In this document: one piece after another, positions 9,416-18,669 of the stretch
Layout: each line of letters begins with the position of its first letter
Numbering within the stretch: the stretch's first letter is position 1
From: Cognaticolwellia beringensis
GTDB lineage: Bacteria; Pseudomonadota; Gammaproteobacteria; Enterobacterales; Alteromonadaceae
DNA length: 64,000 bases
NCBI RefSeq assembly: GCF_002076895.1
Contig: NZ_CP020465.1
Span: 1,426,001 to 1,490,000, forward strand
Direction of reading: 5' to 3'
Translations under genes and position numbers: made by a program
The notes under the pieces: generated by a model
The model's database searches: none
Seen by the model: only the letters and a program-made list of their open reading frames with translations
What the model was told of the DNA's origin: nothing

Positions 9416-9876
9416 TTATATTCCCTGCTACTGTCAGTTTAATTGCCAAGCCAGAATTGATTGATTACGCCTTACTATAGGCTATTTTAATGTAAATACT
9501 GTTAACTTTTATATGAGTTAAATTTATCTATATTTAATCAGAAAACAATGATTAAGATACCATATACTAACGAAATTGATGGATAGTTAAATAAAATTTA
9601 ACACTATAAAGTAAAGTTTGTAATATCGCTGCTCAATGACTATCGTAGCGGTTTTACTCTTTTATAATTGTCTTTCAAAATTGATGAGTTCTACTAGGTA
9701 AAATATCTATTTTGCTATAATAAGTTGTCAAAATAAGTGTGATTAATAAAAATTATGTTGAACTATTTCTCTACAAAGTAGGGTTGATAGCTAGTTCATA
9801 TTTAATACATTTATAGTAATATAATGTAAGCTGTAGCTCAACAATGGAATGTTTACACAAAAATGGAATTTATAAA
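9416..9876. other. Intergenic, AT-rich, no gene seen
   Basis: A divergent spacer of 460 bases, very AT-rich, carrying promoters for the genes on both sides. No reading frame or RNA gene stands out. Confidence 0.5.
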
Positions 9877-11712
9877 ATGAACTTCACCAGTAGGTATCCA
9901 CGACTTAACCTCTCGATCATTATTATTTTTCTGCTCCTTTCTGTGCTGATACTAACAAAAGCATACGCTCAAGAAACCCGAGAATATTATACTCAATTAA
10001 AAAGCTTTTAGCATTTAAATACCGATAAAAATCGTATATTTGTTAAAGACTTGCTTATTAAAGTTAGTTTGCCAGCCTATGCTGAATTGCAAGCTCCTAT
10101 TTATGCTTATATAGCGAAGCTAAAAGTTAAGAGTGGTGATTGGGTAGAAGGTAAATATTATCTCGATTTAGCGATTTCAAAGCTTTCTTTAGTTAAAAGT
10201 GACGAATTATATATCGACTCATTAGAAAGTATTAGTGGCATATACCTAGTTCGCGGAAATTACGCTGAAACAATAGTTTATGTCCAAAAAATGGCTGATT
10301 ATGCCCATGATTCGAAAAATAAACGTGGTGAGATAGTCGCCTTAAATCGTTTAGCCTTGATCTATATTCAATTAGATCTTTTTCAATTAGCTGTTGAACC
10401 TTTACAAATGGCACTAACGTTAGCACGTGAAACGAAAAACTATGATGGTGAGTTTTTAGCTACATTATATTTAATTTGTGTACACATTAATTTACCTGAA
10501 GTTGGCCCACAAGAAACCTTCGAATTAACCATAGTTGCTGAAAATATTCCGTCGAGATTAAATAATAACAATGGTTACTTAACTCGATTTAAAGGTATTG
10601 TACAACAACAATTAGGGAATTTTTCAGCAGCAGAAAAATGGCTGAAATTGGCATTAAATAAAGCTGAGTCCGATCATGATATTCGCTTGTTACAAGCCGT
10701 GAGTAAAAACTTAGCCGAGTTATATGTAGTAACTAATAAACCCTTGCTCGCGCTCGATTATGCCATCATGAGTTTACGCTACAATAATAAAATGCCGCAT
10801 AGCAATAATAGTGCTGCTATTCAGTATTTACTCAGCAATATTTATCAGCTGATGGGAGATGATAAAAATTCATTGAAATACTTACGTGCCTACGCTAATT
10901 TCCAACATTTAGCGAATGAAACCAACACAATAAGTTTAGTTACCACTATGGATAAGCGCATTGAGAATATTAAAAGTCAGCATGAATATGCTGAGCTTAA
11001 TAACTCATTCTTAATTAATAAAGTAATGGTAGAAGAGAATAAAAATAAACAACAGCAGTCTATTTTTATTCTCATTGCATTAGGGCTAGTTTTTTGCTTT
11101 TTTATCATCGTGTTTTTTGTTCACCATCGGATGTTAAAAGCGCAAGTTGTAACATCGATGAAGGATGGACTAACGGGTGTATTCTGTCGAAGTTATTTAA
11201 AAAGTTACTTACCGGCGGTTCAGTCTCGATTTGAGCGAGAAACTGATCCTGAGTTGTCATTAGGGGCGTTAATAATTGATTGTGATGACTTTAAATTTAT
11301 AAATGATACATTTGGACATGCGGGTGGTGATAAAGCATTAAAAGCTATTGTAAATACAATAACTACGCAAATTAGGGAACATGACCTCCTTATTCGTTGG
11401 GGAGGCGATGAATTTGTTTTGATTTGCGAGTCAGTTAGTCATAGTCAAATGCGTGAACTTGCTAAAAGAATCATTCGTAGTATTAGCGATTTGCTTATAG
11501 AATACGATCAGGCGACGCTTTCAGTCACCATATCAGCAGGTTATGCTCTACATGATAAAAATGAAAAATTTAATTTTGATGAATTGATAAAAACAGCAGA
11601 CGGTTTTTTATTAACGACAAAAAGATCAGGAAAAAATAACTACCTGGGAAGTAAAAATAATGGTTTAAGCGCAACCGATTTTTCAAAAATATTTTCTAAA
11701 GGTATTGTATAA
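9877..11712 (+). pseudogene. TPR-GGDEF diguanylate cyclase gene interrupted by an in-frame amber codon
   Basis: From ATG 9877 the frame reads a clear Sec signal peptide (MNFTSRYPRLNL, a run of Ile/Leu, then TKAYAQE), reaches TAG at 10009-10011 (codon 45), and continues in the same frame without another stop to 11712. The continuation holds TPR-like helices (about residues 50-350), a transmembrane helix (core FILIALGLVFCFFIIVFF) and a complete GGDEF domain with RWGGDEF (GGDEF about 509-513) and the LIIDCDDFKFINDTFGH block, so the enzyme part looks active. A shortened product could start at TTG 10051, but it would lack the signal peptide. CAG to TAG is the simplest change. Recent mutation, stop suppression and assembly error are all possible. 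Intact, it would make c-di-GMP at the membrane in response to a periplasmic signal. Confidence 0.85.
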
Positions 11713-11776
11713 ATGTTTTTATAGATAATGTATAAAGGCCATGCAAAGTCAAAGTCAAAGGTAGTGTTAATAAGTC

Positions 11777-12118
11777 ATGCGTAAATCAGATAAAAAATTG
11801 GATAATCAAATAGTCAAAGTGCTAACTCAGGTTTGCCACTCCGCGTTAGAAAGCATCGAAGGCTTTGAGTGGTTAACACATACCGTTAATTTTGATAACT
11901 TCCCCGAAAGTTTAAAAATAGTTTGTGTTTTTGACCGTAACATTACATTAGCGAGCTATTTGAAGTCATCTGATAATAATAGCTTAGCATCGATGATTAC
12001 CAGTAATCTTGCTGATATTGGCATTGAGCTTAAAAATGCTAAAAACCAAGTTGAGCTAGATAGCGAAGAAAACTGTACGCTATATCACGCTGGAAATTGG
12101 CGTAAAAGACTTGCTTAG
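11777..12118 (+). CDS. Conserved hypothetical protein (113 residues)
   Basis: A small soluble protein beginning MRKSDKKLDNQIVKVLTQVC, with GFEWLTHTVNF and SLKIVCVFD in the middle and a C-terminal NWRKRLA. I recall homologues in marine gammaproteobacteria, sometimes labelled Fis-family regulator, but no Fis-like helix-turn-helix is visible, so I would not use that name. It follows the broken GGDEF gene by 64 bases and its stop lies three bases from the stop of the convergent LysE-type gene. Confidence 0.72.
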   Translation: MRKSDKKLDNQIVKVLTQVCHSALESIEGFEWLTHTVNFDNFPESLKIVCVFDRNITLASYLKSSDNNSLASMITSNLADIGIELKNAKNQVELDSEENCTLYHAGNWRKRLA

Positions 12119-12121
12119 ACG

Positions 12122-12736
12122 CTATAAACTATTAAACAATGTCCATGCTATGGCACACATAATTAATCCAACGAGTATATCAATGATTCTTTTTACCTTA
12201 GCTTGATTAAGCCAAGGTGACATTTTCGCCGCTGCGCCAGCTAAACTATAAAACCATAGCATAGAAGCCAACATGGTACCGATTGCAAATGCAATTTTTT
12301 CATGGCCTTGAAACTGGCCACCAACACTGCCCAATATCAATACCGTATCAAGATAAACATGTGGATTCAATAACGTTACTGCTAATGTAGAAGCAATAAC
12401 TAGCCAAGGTCTTTTATTCGTTTTTTCCGCTTTTTCATGCGCACTATTATAACTATTAAGCCATGCTTGGCGAAATGACAAAACTGCATAACCACATAAA
12501 AATAGTATACCGCCCCAAGAAATAACGGTGACTAAGGTTGGAGATGTGGCGATAAGTTTTGCACCGCCAAACACACCTAATGCAATAAGTACCACATCAC
12601 ATAGCATGCAAATTGATGCAGCTAAAAAATGATGATTTTTTTTAATGCCATGATTGAGCACATGAGAATTTTGCGCGCCAAGCGGAATAATCATACTGCC
12701 ACCTAAAAAAAGGCCTTGTAGAAGAGGTGAAAACAT
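12122..12736 (-). CDS. argO: LysE/ArgO-type amino-acid exporter
   Basis: An integral membrane protein of about 204 residues from Met at 12736, with five or six hydrophobic helices and the family signature GGSMIIPLGAQNSHVL near the N-terminus, followed by CDVVLIALGVFG. The family exports lysine or arginine. The open frame extends 11 codons upstream to 12769, but GGAG lies four bases before the ATG at 12736, so the shorter form is preferred; it also matches the usual LysE/ArgO length. It is divergent from an ArgP/LysG-type regulator, the classical pair in which the regulator switches on export when basic amino acids accumulate. The symbol is by family and context. Confidence 0.85.
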   Translation of the reverse strand: MFSPLLQGLFLGGSMIIPLGAQNSHVLNHGIKKNHHFLAASICMLCDVVLIALGVFGGAKLIATSPTLVTVISWGGILFLCGYAVLSFRQAWLNSYNSAHEKAEKTNKRPWLVIASTLAVTLLNPHVYLDTVLILGSVGGQFQGHEKIAFAIGTMLASMLWFYSLAGAAAKMSPWLNQAKVKRIIDILVGLIMCAIAWTLFNSL

Positions 12737-12886
12737 TTTACTCCAAAAAATATCAGTGTGTTGTGTCATTGCGGCTAATATAACGAATCAGTATTAATAA
12801 ATATAATTAATGATTTTCATCTTTGATTAGTTTTGCTAATGTCGCTGTGTTAAATCAACATGAGCAACTTGTAGGAGTGAATTACT

Positions 12887-13780
12887 TTGTTGGATTATAA
12901 GCTATTACATGCGTTGAGCGTGGTGGTGGATGAACAAAATTTTGATAAAGCCGCTTCGGTATTAGCTATTACACAATCTGCTGTGTCACAGCGGATTAAA
13001 AGCTTAGAGCAAACGCTAGGTCAGCCGGTATTAATTCGTGCACAACCTCTAGTAGCAACTAGTATCGGTAAGAAATTACTCGCTCATTATCAACAGGTGA
13101 AATTACTTGAGCAAGATATTATCCCTGAAATTTCAGGTGATAAAAAAAACGAAACAATTACGGCAAACATCGCCAGTAATGCAGACAGTTTAGCCACTTG
13201 GTTAATTGGAGCCATTGGTGATGTCTGTCATGAATATAATGTCGCAGTAAACTTTCGATTGGTTGATGAAAATAGAAGTCTTAATTACTTAAAAGATGGT
13301 GAAGTGTTTGGCGCGTTGAGTACACATGAACATGCTTTACCAGGTTGTACACTTGATAAATTAGGCGATATTCAGTATTTATTAGTCGCTTCGCCAAGTT
13401 TTATCAAACGTTATTTTTTTAAGGGTATTAATGAACAATCATTGGCCAGAGCACCCGCTGTGGCTTATGATCAAAAAGATGATATGCACATTAAATATAT
13501 TGAACAAACTTTTGGATTAAAAGGTGGCTCTTACCCTTGTCATACTGTGCGCTCGTCAGAAGCCTTTGTTAACTTTGCTAAGCAGGGCTTAGCTTATTGC
13601 TTAATCCCTAAATTGCAAATACAAGCTGAATTGACTTCAGGAGTACTGGTAAACTTGATGCCAGAACACCCTATTATAAGAACACTATACTGGCATCATT
13701 GGATATTGTTGAAAGGAGTCTTTAAAGAATTTTCAACCGCGATAATTACCCGTGCAAAACAAGCGTTAGAGAATCAATAA
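12887..13780 (+). CDS. argP: LysR-family regulator of the ArgP/LysG type
   Basis: A 297-residue LysR-type regulator. The N-terminal winged helix reads NFDKAASVLAITQSAVSQRI (about 18-37), and a periplasmic-binding-like effector domain fills residues 90-297. ArgP/LysG proteins sense arginine or lysine and activate the divergent exporter gene. The start is TTG 12887 (TTG TTG GAT TAT) with AGGAG at 12873-12877; TTG 12890 is a possible alternative. The 150-base divergent spacer should hold the operator for the exporter. Assignment as ArgP rather than another LysR regulator rests on similarity and on the divergent LysE-type partner. Confidence 0.87.
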   Translation: MLDYKLLHALSVVVDEQNFDKAASVLAITQSAVSQRIKSLEQTLGQPVLIRAQPLVATSIGKKLLAHYQQVKLLEQDIIPEISGDKKNETITANIASNADSLATWLIGAIGDVCHEYNVAVNFRLVDENRSLNYLKDGEVFGALSTHEHALPGCTLDKLGDIQYLLVASPSFIKRYFFKGINEQSLARAPAVAYDQKDDMHIKYIEQTFGLKGGSYPCHTVRSSEAFVNFAKQGLAYCLIPKLQIQAELTSGVLVNLMPEHPIIRTLYWHHWILLKGVFKEFSTAIITRAKQALENQ

Positions 13781-13854
13781 TCGTATGAAAAATTATATGT
13801 ATTGATTGTTAAATTAATAAAAAAGACAATAAATCAATTGATTAGGAGTTAAAT

Positions 13855-14346
13855 GTGAGCAATTTAGTCGTTAGAAAAGCTACAGCGGACGATACCCGTA
13901 TATTATTTAAATTTATTATAGATCTCGCGATCTATGAGAAAGCTGAACATGAAGTTTTAGCCACAGAACAAAGCATAAAAGATAGTATTTTTGCAGAAAA
14001 CAGTCATGTTTTCGCCTTAATTTGTGAGCTTGACGGTGTCGCGATTGGCTCAGCCATTTATTTCTTTAATTATTCCACTTGGTTAGCAAAATCAGGCCTG
14101 TATTTAGAAGACTTATACGTTATGCCTGAATACCGTGGCAAAGGTGCAGGCGTTAAATTACTAAAAGCTATGGCAAAAATCGCCATAGAAAAAGACTGTG
14201 CGCGATTTGAATGGAGCTGCTTAGATTGGAATACGCCTTCAAGAGAATTTTATCATTCGCTAGGTGCAGTCGCACAAGAAGAGTGGGTTGGCTATCGTAT
14301 GACCGGTAAAACACTTAGTAATTTTGCAGCTGATCTGACGGTATAA
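13855..14346 (+). CDS. GNAT acetyltransferase (diamine/spermidine acetyltransferase-like)
   Basis: A 163-residue GNAT protein. LYLEDLYVMPEYRGKGAGVK (about 82-101) contains strand beta4 and the acetyl-CoA loop with RGKGAG; the C-terminal DWNTPSREFYHSLGA is the second cofactor-binding block. The LEDLYV and FYHSLGA blocks are those of the spermidine/spermine and thialysine acetyltransferase group. The start is GTG 13855 with AGGAG six bases upstream; the nearby ATG 13853 reads straight into a stop in another frame. Its 3' end overlaps the convergent NAD(P)-binding gene by 32 bases. Confidence 0.87.
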   Translation: MSNLVVRKATADDTRILFKFIIDLAIYEKAEHEVLATEQSIKDSIFAENSHVFALICELDGVAIGSAIYFFNYSTWLAKSGLYLEDLYVMPEYRGKGAGVKLLKAMAKIAIEKDCARFEWSCLDWNTPSREFYHSLGAVAQEEWVGYRMTGKTLSNFAADLTV

Positions 14347-15046
14347 TCGTAATTCCTGATGGAGGATGTTCTGCGTAAGCGAGCATAGCATTCGCCACCT
14401 TTTTGGCTTGAATTACGTGATACTTTTTTGGGATCATAAATGCAAGTGCGTTCATCAATACGCTACCCAGTTGCTCGCCGAGTCGGAACTCATCACGTTG
14501 ACCTGATAACATTGACGGACGAAATAGGCCAAGGTGCTCAAAGCCAATGTCACTTAACCCTGTCTCCACTTTCCCCTTAACTTGGTTATAAAATATGGAC
14601 GAAGACTCATTTGCTGCCATTGCGGTCACTATGGCAAAAAGTGCCGTATTTTGACGATAAAAATGTTTGGCTATGATCAGTGGGTACAGGTAATCAATTT
14701 TACAAAAAGCTGATTTAGAGCCTGCTTTATTTATAGTACTGCCAAGTGTGCAAAATATATGATCAATTTTGGCTAAGCCGTCGTTGTTAGTTGTTGTATT
14801 TTGCTTTTCTTCATTAGCGAGTTCTAAGCGAGTGAATTCTGCGGTTAAATGCTCAAAATCTACTATTCTTTGTTCAAGTTTGTTGTGTTCTATAGTAAGA
14901 GGGTTTCGCACTAAGGCGATAACTTTACTGTAATTGCTACTTTCTAAAAGCTGCATCAACAAATGTTGTCCAACTAAACCACTGGCACCAACAATTAAGG
15001 CAACTTTATTCTTATCTTGAGGTTGTGCAACGCTATGTATTGTCAT
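14315..15046 (-). CDS. NAD(P)-binding short-chain reductase-like protein (HTATIP2 type)
   Basis: A 243-residue Rossmann-fold protein. GASGLVGQHLL (about residues 20-30) is the dinucleotide-binding loop; HIFCTLGSTINKAGSK and the later FYNQVKGKVE resemble the HTATIP2/oxidoreductase family of atypical SDRs. It probably binds NADPH; the reaction is unknown. It ends inside the 3' end of the convergent GNAT gene and lies 31 bases upstream of nothing but the chemoreceptor gene, which ends at 15078 on the same strand, so co-transcription with that gene is possible. Confidence 0.8.
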   Translation of the reverse strand: MTIHSVAQPQDKNKVALIVGASGLVGQHLLMQLLESSNYSKVIALVRNPLTIEHNKLEQRIVDFEHLTAEFTRLELANEEKQNTTTNNDGLAKIDHIFCTLGSTINKAGSKSAFCKIDYLYPLIIAKHFYRQNTALFAIVTAMAANESSSIFYNQVKGKVETGLSDIGFEHLGLFRPSMLSGQRDEFRLGEQLGSVLMNALAFMIPKKYHVIQAKKVANAMLAYAEHPPSGITIIPSDQLQNY

Positions 15047-15077
15047 TTTTCCTCTGAATTGAATAAACTAATGTTCA

Positions 15078-17192
15078 CTAACATTTTAGCCTATTTAACT
15101 CGGCTTTAATCTGTTCGGCTATGCCTTTCGAGTGAATACTATTTTTTTGTAATTTATGCCCTAATTCAGCTAGGCCATTACTACTATCAGAAACGGATAC
15201 TAATCGAATGTTTATATCCTCTGCAACATGGCTTTGTTGCTCGGCCGCTGTTGCTACCTGCTCAATACTTTCGCTCATTATCTCAATGCTTGTTTTTGTT
15301 TGAGAAAGTCGTTCAAAGCTAATATTTGTATTATCAACCGTACGGGTAATTGAATCTTTGTTCTCGTCTAATGTTTGAACGGCTTTATTGACATCTATTT
15401 GTAAATTGCTAATTAAGTTACTGATATCTTGAGTAGAGGTTTGAGTACGTGCTGCTAAGCTTCTAACCTCATCGGCAACAACGGCAAAACCTCTTCCTTG
15501 TTCTCCTGCTCTTGCTGCTTCTATTGCCGCGTTTAGTGCTAGTAGGTTAGTTTGATCGGCAATAGATCGAATAGTTTCAACAATACTCGTTATATCATCA
15601 CTGCGAGCAGCAACTTGTGATATTTGTTCGCTCGTCAAGGATATATTGCCCTGAAGTAATTGCACGTTTTTCACACTACTTTCTAATATGTCCTGTGTTT
15701 CTTGGAGAAGTGCGTTAGCATGCTTGCCACCATTAGCCGTTTCTACTGCTAGCTTTGCTACATCACCCGAAGAAGCTGCCATTTCAGTCATTGCTGTAGC
15801 AATACTGTCTAAATCTATTTGTTGTGCTTGAGTGCCAGTTTCAACGTCATTTGCAATATTTTCTAATTCGCTGAATTTTCCATATAGCTCATGAGAAAAA
15901 GTTTTAGATGCACTAATCATTTCTGCCAATTTATTAATGAACTTATTAAACCCTTCTGCCAAGAGAATTAATTCTGCATGACTATTAACATTTACTTTTT
16001 GAGTTAGATCCCCTTCATTTTCTGCCAATTCTTGAATTGAAGAAGACAGTAACTTTATGGGGGTCGTTATCGACCTTGCGAGCCAAATTGCAAATAATAA
16101 AGCGACTATTACAAACAGCAACGAAAAGAGCAAAAGTTCTACTAACGCTATATTGTAGTGCTCATTCGCTTGCTCGGTCATTTGTAATATTGAGGCTAAA
16201 GCAACCTTTTCAGGCAGTGAAATAAGTAATGTCCAAGTCACATCGGCTTCACTGATAAACACTGGAACTTTAACATACCAGTCAGTACCTGAGTTAACTG
16301 AGCTTTTAGATTCATTCAATATCGTAGAAAGTTCTGCATTAACTGCACTGGCTTTATTAGATAATTTATCAGGGTAAAGGCTTGATGCTATTAGGATATT
16401 TCGCTGACTGAATAAACTTATAGATGCATTACCCTGAAATAATGATTTTGACTGTTCTGTTATCCATTTTTGTATGACAGGTAAATTTATATCAACGCCA
16501 ACTATTCCTCTAAACTCTTTAGATACAATAATAGGGGCAGATAGCGTTGTCATTAATTCATGACGACCGGACTCTATTTCATACAAATAAGGATCTAACG
16601 CACAAGGCTTTAGTGAGTCTTTACTGCATAAATAAAACTCTGCGGTACGAATGCCATTATCGTCTTTATCAGTAATGTATTTATCTTGTGCATTTTCAGT
16701 AGGGTAAAAAATGGCTTTTCCATTCTCTTTTATCCAATAAACTTCTAGAGTTCCTGTTGGTGTTGAGTGTTGACCGAATGCTAAAAACTTACTATCGAGT
16801 CTGTCATAACCATTCACTTCAAATTGGGCATAAATTGAGCTAATTGTTGGCGTGGCATCTAAAGCGTAATGGCTTAAATCATTTACAACATCTCGATCAA
16901 AAGGCGTATTAGGGTAAGCTGTTTTAGCTAAAGTTTCAGCCAAAATTAGTGCTGGTGCGAAGCTTTGCTTAAGTAAATTACTGATACGTTCACTCGACAA
17001 TTTTCCGGCGTCTTCCATCGAGTTAAGCACAGAACTTTGTAGCAGGCTTTGAGTTGACGATATTTGTTCAGAGGACAAAGATGATAATGTACTAGAGGTT
17101 ATAACCCCAAAAGCAATAGCACAGAGCAAAACAATACTAATAAATAATACCGTGACTTTTTGTTGAATTGAATGTCGTTTACTTAACAGCAT
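15078..17192 (-). CDS. Methyl-accepting chemotaxis protein with dCache-type sensor
   Basis: A 704-residue chemoreceptor. Transmembrane helix 1 lies at about 13-33, and a large periplasmic domain (about 35-345) has a Cache-like pattern with [12 protein letters not shown]. Helix 2 lies near 347-372, a HAMP linker follows ([16 protein letters not shown]), and the signalling domain carries the conserved hairpin tip [20 protein letters not shown] (about 555-574). It relays a small-molecule signal through CheW/CheA to the flagellar motor. The ligand is unknown; dCache domains often bind amino acids or organic acids. Start ATG 17192 is followed by [12 protein letters not shown], a normal cytoplasmic leader. 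Confidence 0.93.
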   Translation of the reverse strand: MLLSKRHSIQQKVTVLFISIVLLCAIAFGVITSSTLSSLSSEQISSTQSLLQSSVLNSMEDAGKLSSERISNLLKQSFAPALILAETLAKTAYPNTPFDRDVVNDLSHYALDATPTISSIYAQFEVNGYDRLDSKFLAFGQHSTPTGTLEVYWIKENGKAIFYPTENAQDKYITDKDDNGIRTAEFYLCSKDSLKPCALDPYLYEIESGRHELMTTLSAPIIVSKEFRGIVGVDINLPVIQKWITEQSKSLFQGNASISLFSQRNILIASSLYPDKLSNKASAVNAELSTILNESKSSVNSGTDWYVKVPVFISEADVTWTLLISLPEKVALASILQMTEQANEHYNIALVELLLFSLLFVIVALLFAIWLARSITTPIKLLSSSIQELAENEGDLTQKVNVNSHAELILLAEGFNKFINKLAEMISASKTFSHELYGKFSELENIANDVETGTQAQQIDLDSIATAMTEMAASSGDVAKLAVETANGGKHANALLQETQDILESSVKNVQLLQGNISLTSEQISQVAARSDDITSIVETIRSIADQTNLLALNAAIEAARAGEQGRGFAVVADEVRSLAARTQTSTQDISNLISNLQIDVNKAVQTLDENKDSITRTVDNTNISFERLSQTKTSIEIMSESIEQVATAAEQQSHVAEDINIRLVSVSDSSNGLAELGHKLQKNSIHSKGIAEQIKAELNRLKC

Positions 17193-17724
17193 TAGTAGTA
17201 GACCTTTTGTATCAATTGAAAAAATATGTAGTTAAAATAACAAACTGCAAGGCTGAATAAGCATAAGTGCAGGATTATTATTAATAACTAACTTATCAGA
17301 TAAACTTTAAATAACAATAAATATCGTGAAGTGATAAATTTACAAACAATATCATTATTGAAATTGAAACTAATATCCGAGAATGCACTTTTGCGAATAT
17401 GACTAAACTTATTCTCTTGGATTGGGTATAGCTAAGAAAGTCGATGATACCGTGATAATCGATAAATTATTAAAGTTATCTATTGATCTTGATGTTGGTC
17501 ATGCAGAGCACAAACCCAGACTACGTTAATGTATACGTAATGTTAGTGGTTACTTTTTGAGATGGTTATAGGTACTTAATTTTACTATGTATATGTGGCA
17601 CCAGTTATACTTAGAATTGTATTAGGTGTATTGATAGGGGCAGATTTACATCACGCCAATTTGCCCCTATTTTATCTATATTTGAAAGGAGATTAACTAA
17701 ATTATCAGTTTTTTGCTGACCAAT
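17193..17724. other. Intergenic with a terminator near its right end
   Basis: A 530-base spacer. A hairpin with arms ATAGGGGCA (17634-17642) and TGCCCCTAT (17662-17670) probably ends the DUF3297 transcript. A short unstarted frame at about 17412-17529 (ending HAEHKPRLR) may be chance or a gene remnant; nothing else is visible. Confidence 0.5.
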
Positions 17725-17973
17725 TTAGCGATAAAATGATTCAACAGTCCCTTTTACTGTGACTAAAAGCGGTTGTCCACGACGATCTAATGCTTTAGCC
17801 GAAGCGACTTTTACCCAGCCTTCACTGATGCAATATTCTTCAACATCGAAGCGCTCTTTGCCATTGATTCGAATACCAATTTCATGTTCGAAAACTGCTG
17901 CAACATGATGTGGGCTGCGAGGGTTAATTGAAAGGCGATCGGGTAAAGCTGGTTGCGAACTTGTATCGTTCAT
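17725..17973 (-). CDS. DUF3297 family protein
   Basis: An 82-residue protein whose SPHHVAAVFEHEIGIRINGKE block (residues 20-40) and final VKGTVESFYR are as I remember DUF3297 proteins. It is soluble, with no membrane segment. The function is unknown. The gene is monocistronic with a probable hairpin terminator about 55 bases downstream. Confidence 0.85.
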   Translation of the reverse strand: MNDTSSQPALPDRLSINPRSPHHVAAVFEHEIGIRINGKERFDVEEYCISEGWVKVASAKALDRRGQPLLVTVKGTVESFYR

Positions 17974-18669
17974 ATGAGTGGTCTGTAATAAGTGAAAAGT
18001 GCGCTATTGTAGGCAATATAAGTATACCGCTCAAGTACTGTTAGCGTAATTAAATCTCTTTTTACTCTATTGTTCTACTCGGTTAATCGCAGACATGGGC
18101 TTTTGTGGTTAGCATGTACATTTTTAGCACAATTTTTAGCACAATAAAGGGGGGGGGGCGATAAACTTTCATTACTGCTGGTTGCTTAATTCGCAAATGG
18201 TAAACACTTTTACGTTAATTTACGACTTGCTCTGTGTTAAGCTTTTGTTAATGTGCTCTATTGCAATAAATTACATTGTAGTTTATAAATCATTTAGGCA
18301 TATATTTTAGTGGTTTTTTAGATGGTATTTATGGATAAAACCCTATGCTGCGAAAAATTTCCAGCTTATAGTTTATGGTTAAAAAATTGGGACTCATGGA
18401 TGCCCCTTATTCCGTTAGTTTTATATTTTTATAATTAAATTAAATTAAAAATTAAATTAAAAATTAAAAAATAAATTAAAAAATAAATTAGGTTGTTGCT
18501 AATTAAATACTTTTTATCGATTCTCTCAAGTTTTTACACTATTCACTTTTTATTGATTCAAACAATTTAAATATTCAGGCCAACATTATTCACAATCACG
18601 GTTAAACAGTGGTTGGAAATACCATTATATAAGCAAAAATAGGTTTTTATTTTATATGGCTATACTCAA
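17974..18669. other. Intergenic with poly-G tract and AT-rich direct repeats
   Basis: Nearly 700 bases without a gene. It holds two direct copies of TTTTTAGCACAA (about 18120-18144), a run of ten G at 18149-18158, and at about 18427-18491 an array of AAATTAA/AAATTAAAA units. The array is low-complexity DNA. The region carries the promoter of the TPR-GGDEF gene that starts at 18670. Confidence 0.6.

Noticed and set aside
17412..17529. Short frame ending HAEHKPRLR in the intergenic region after the chemoreceptor
   Set aside because: No start codon with ribosome site and no recognised family; chance is the simplest explanation, a relic is possible.
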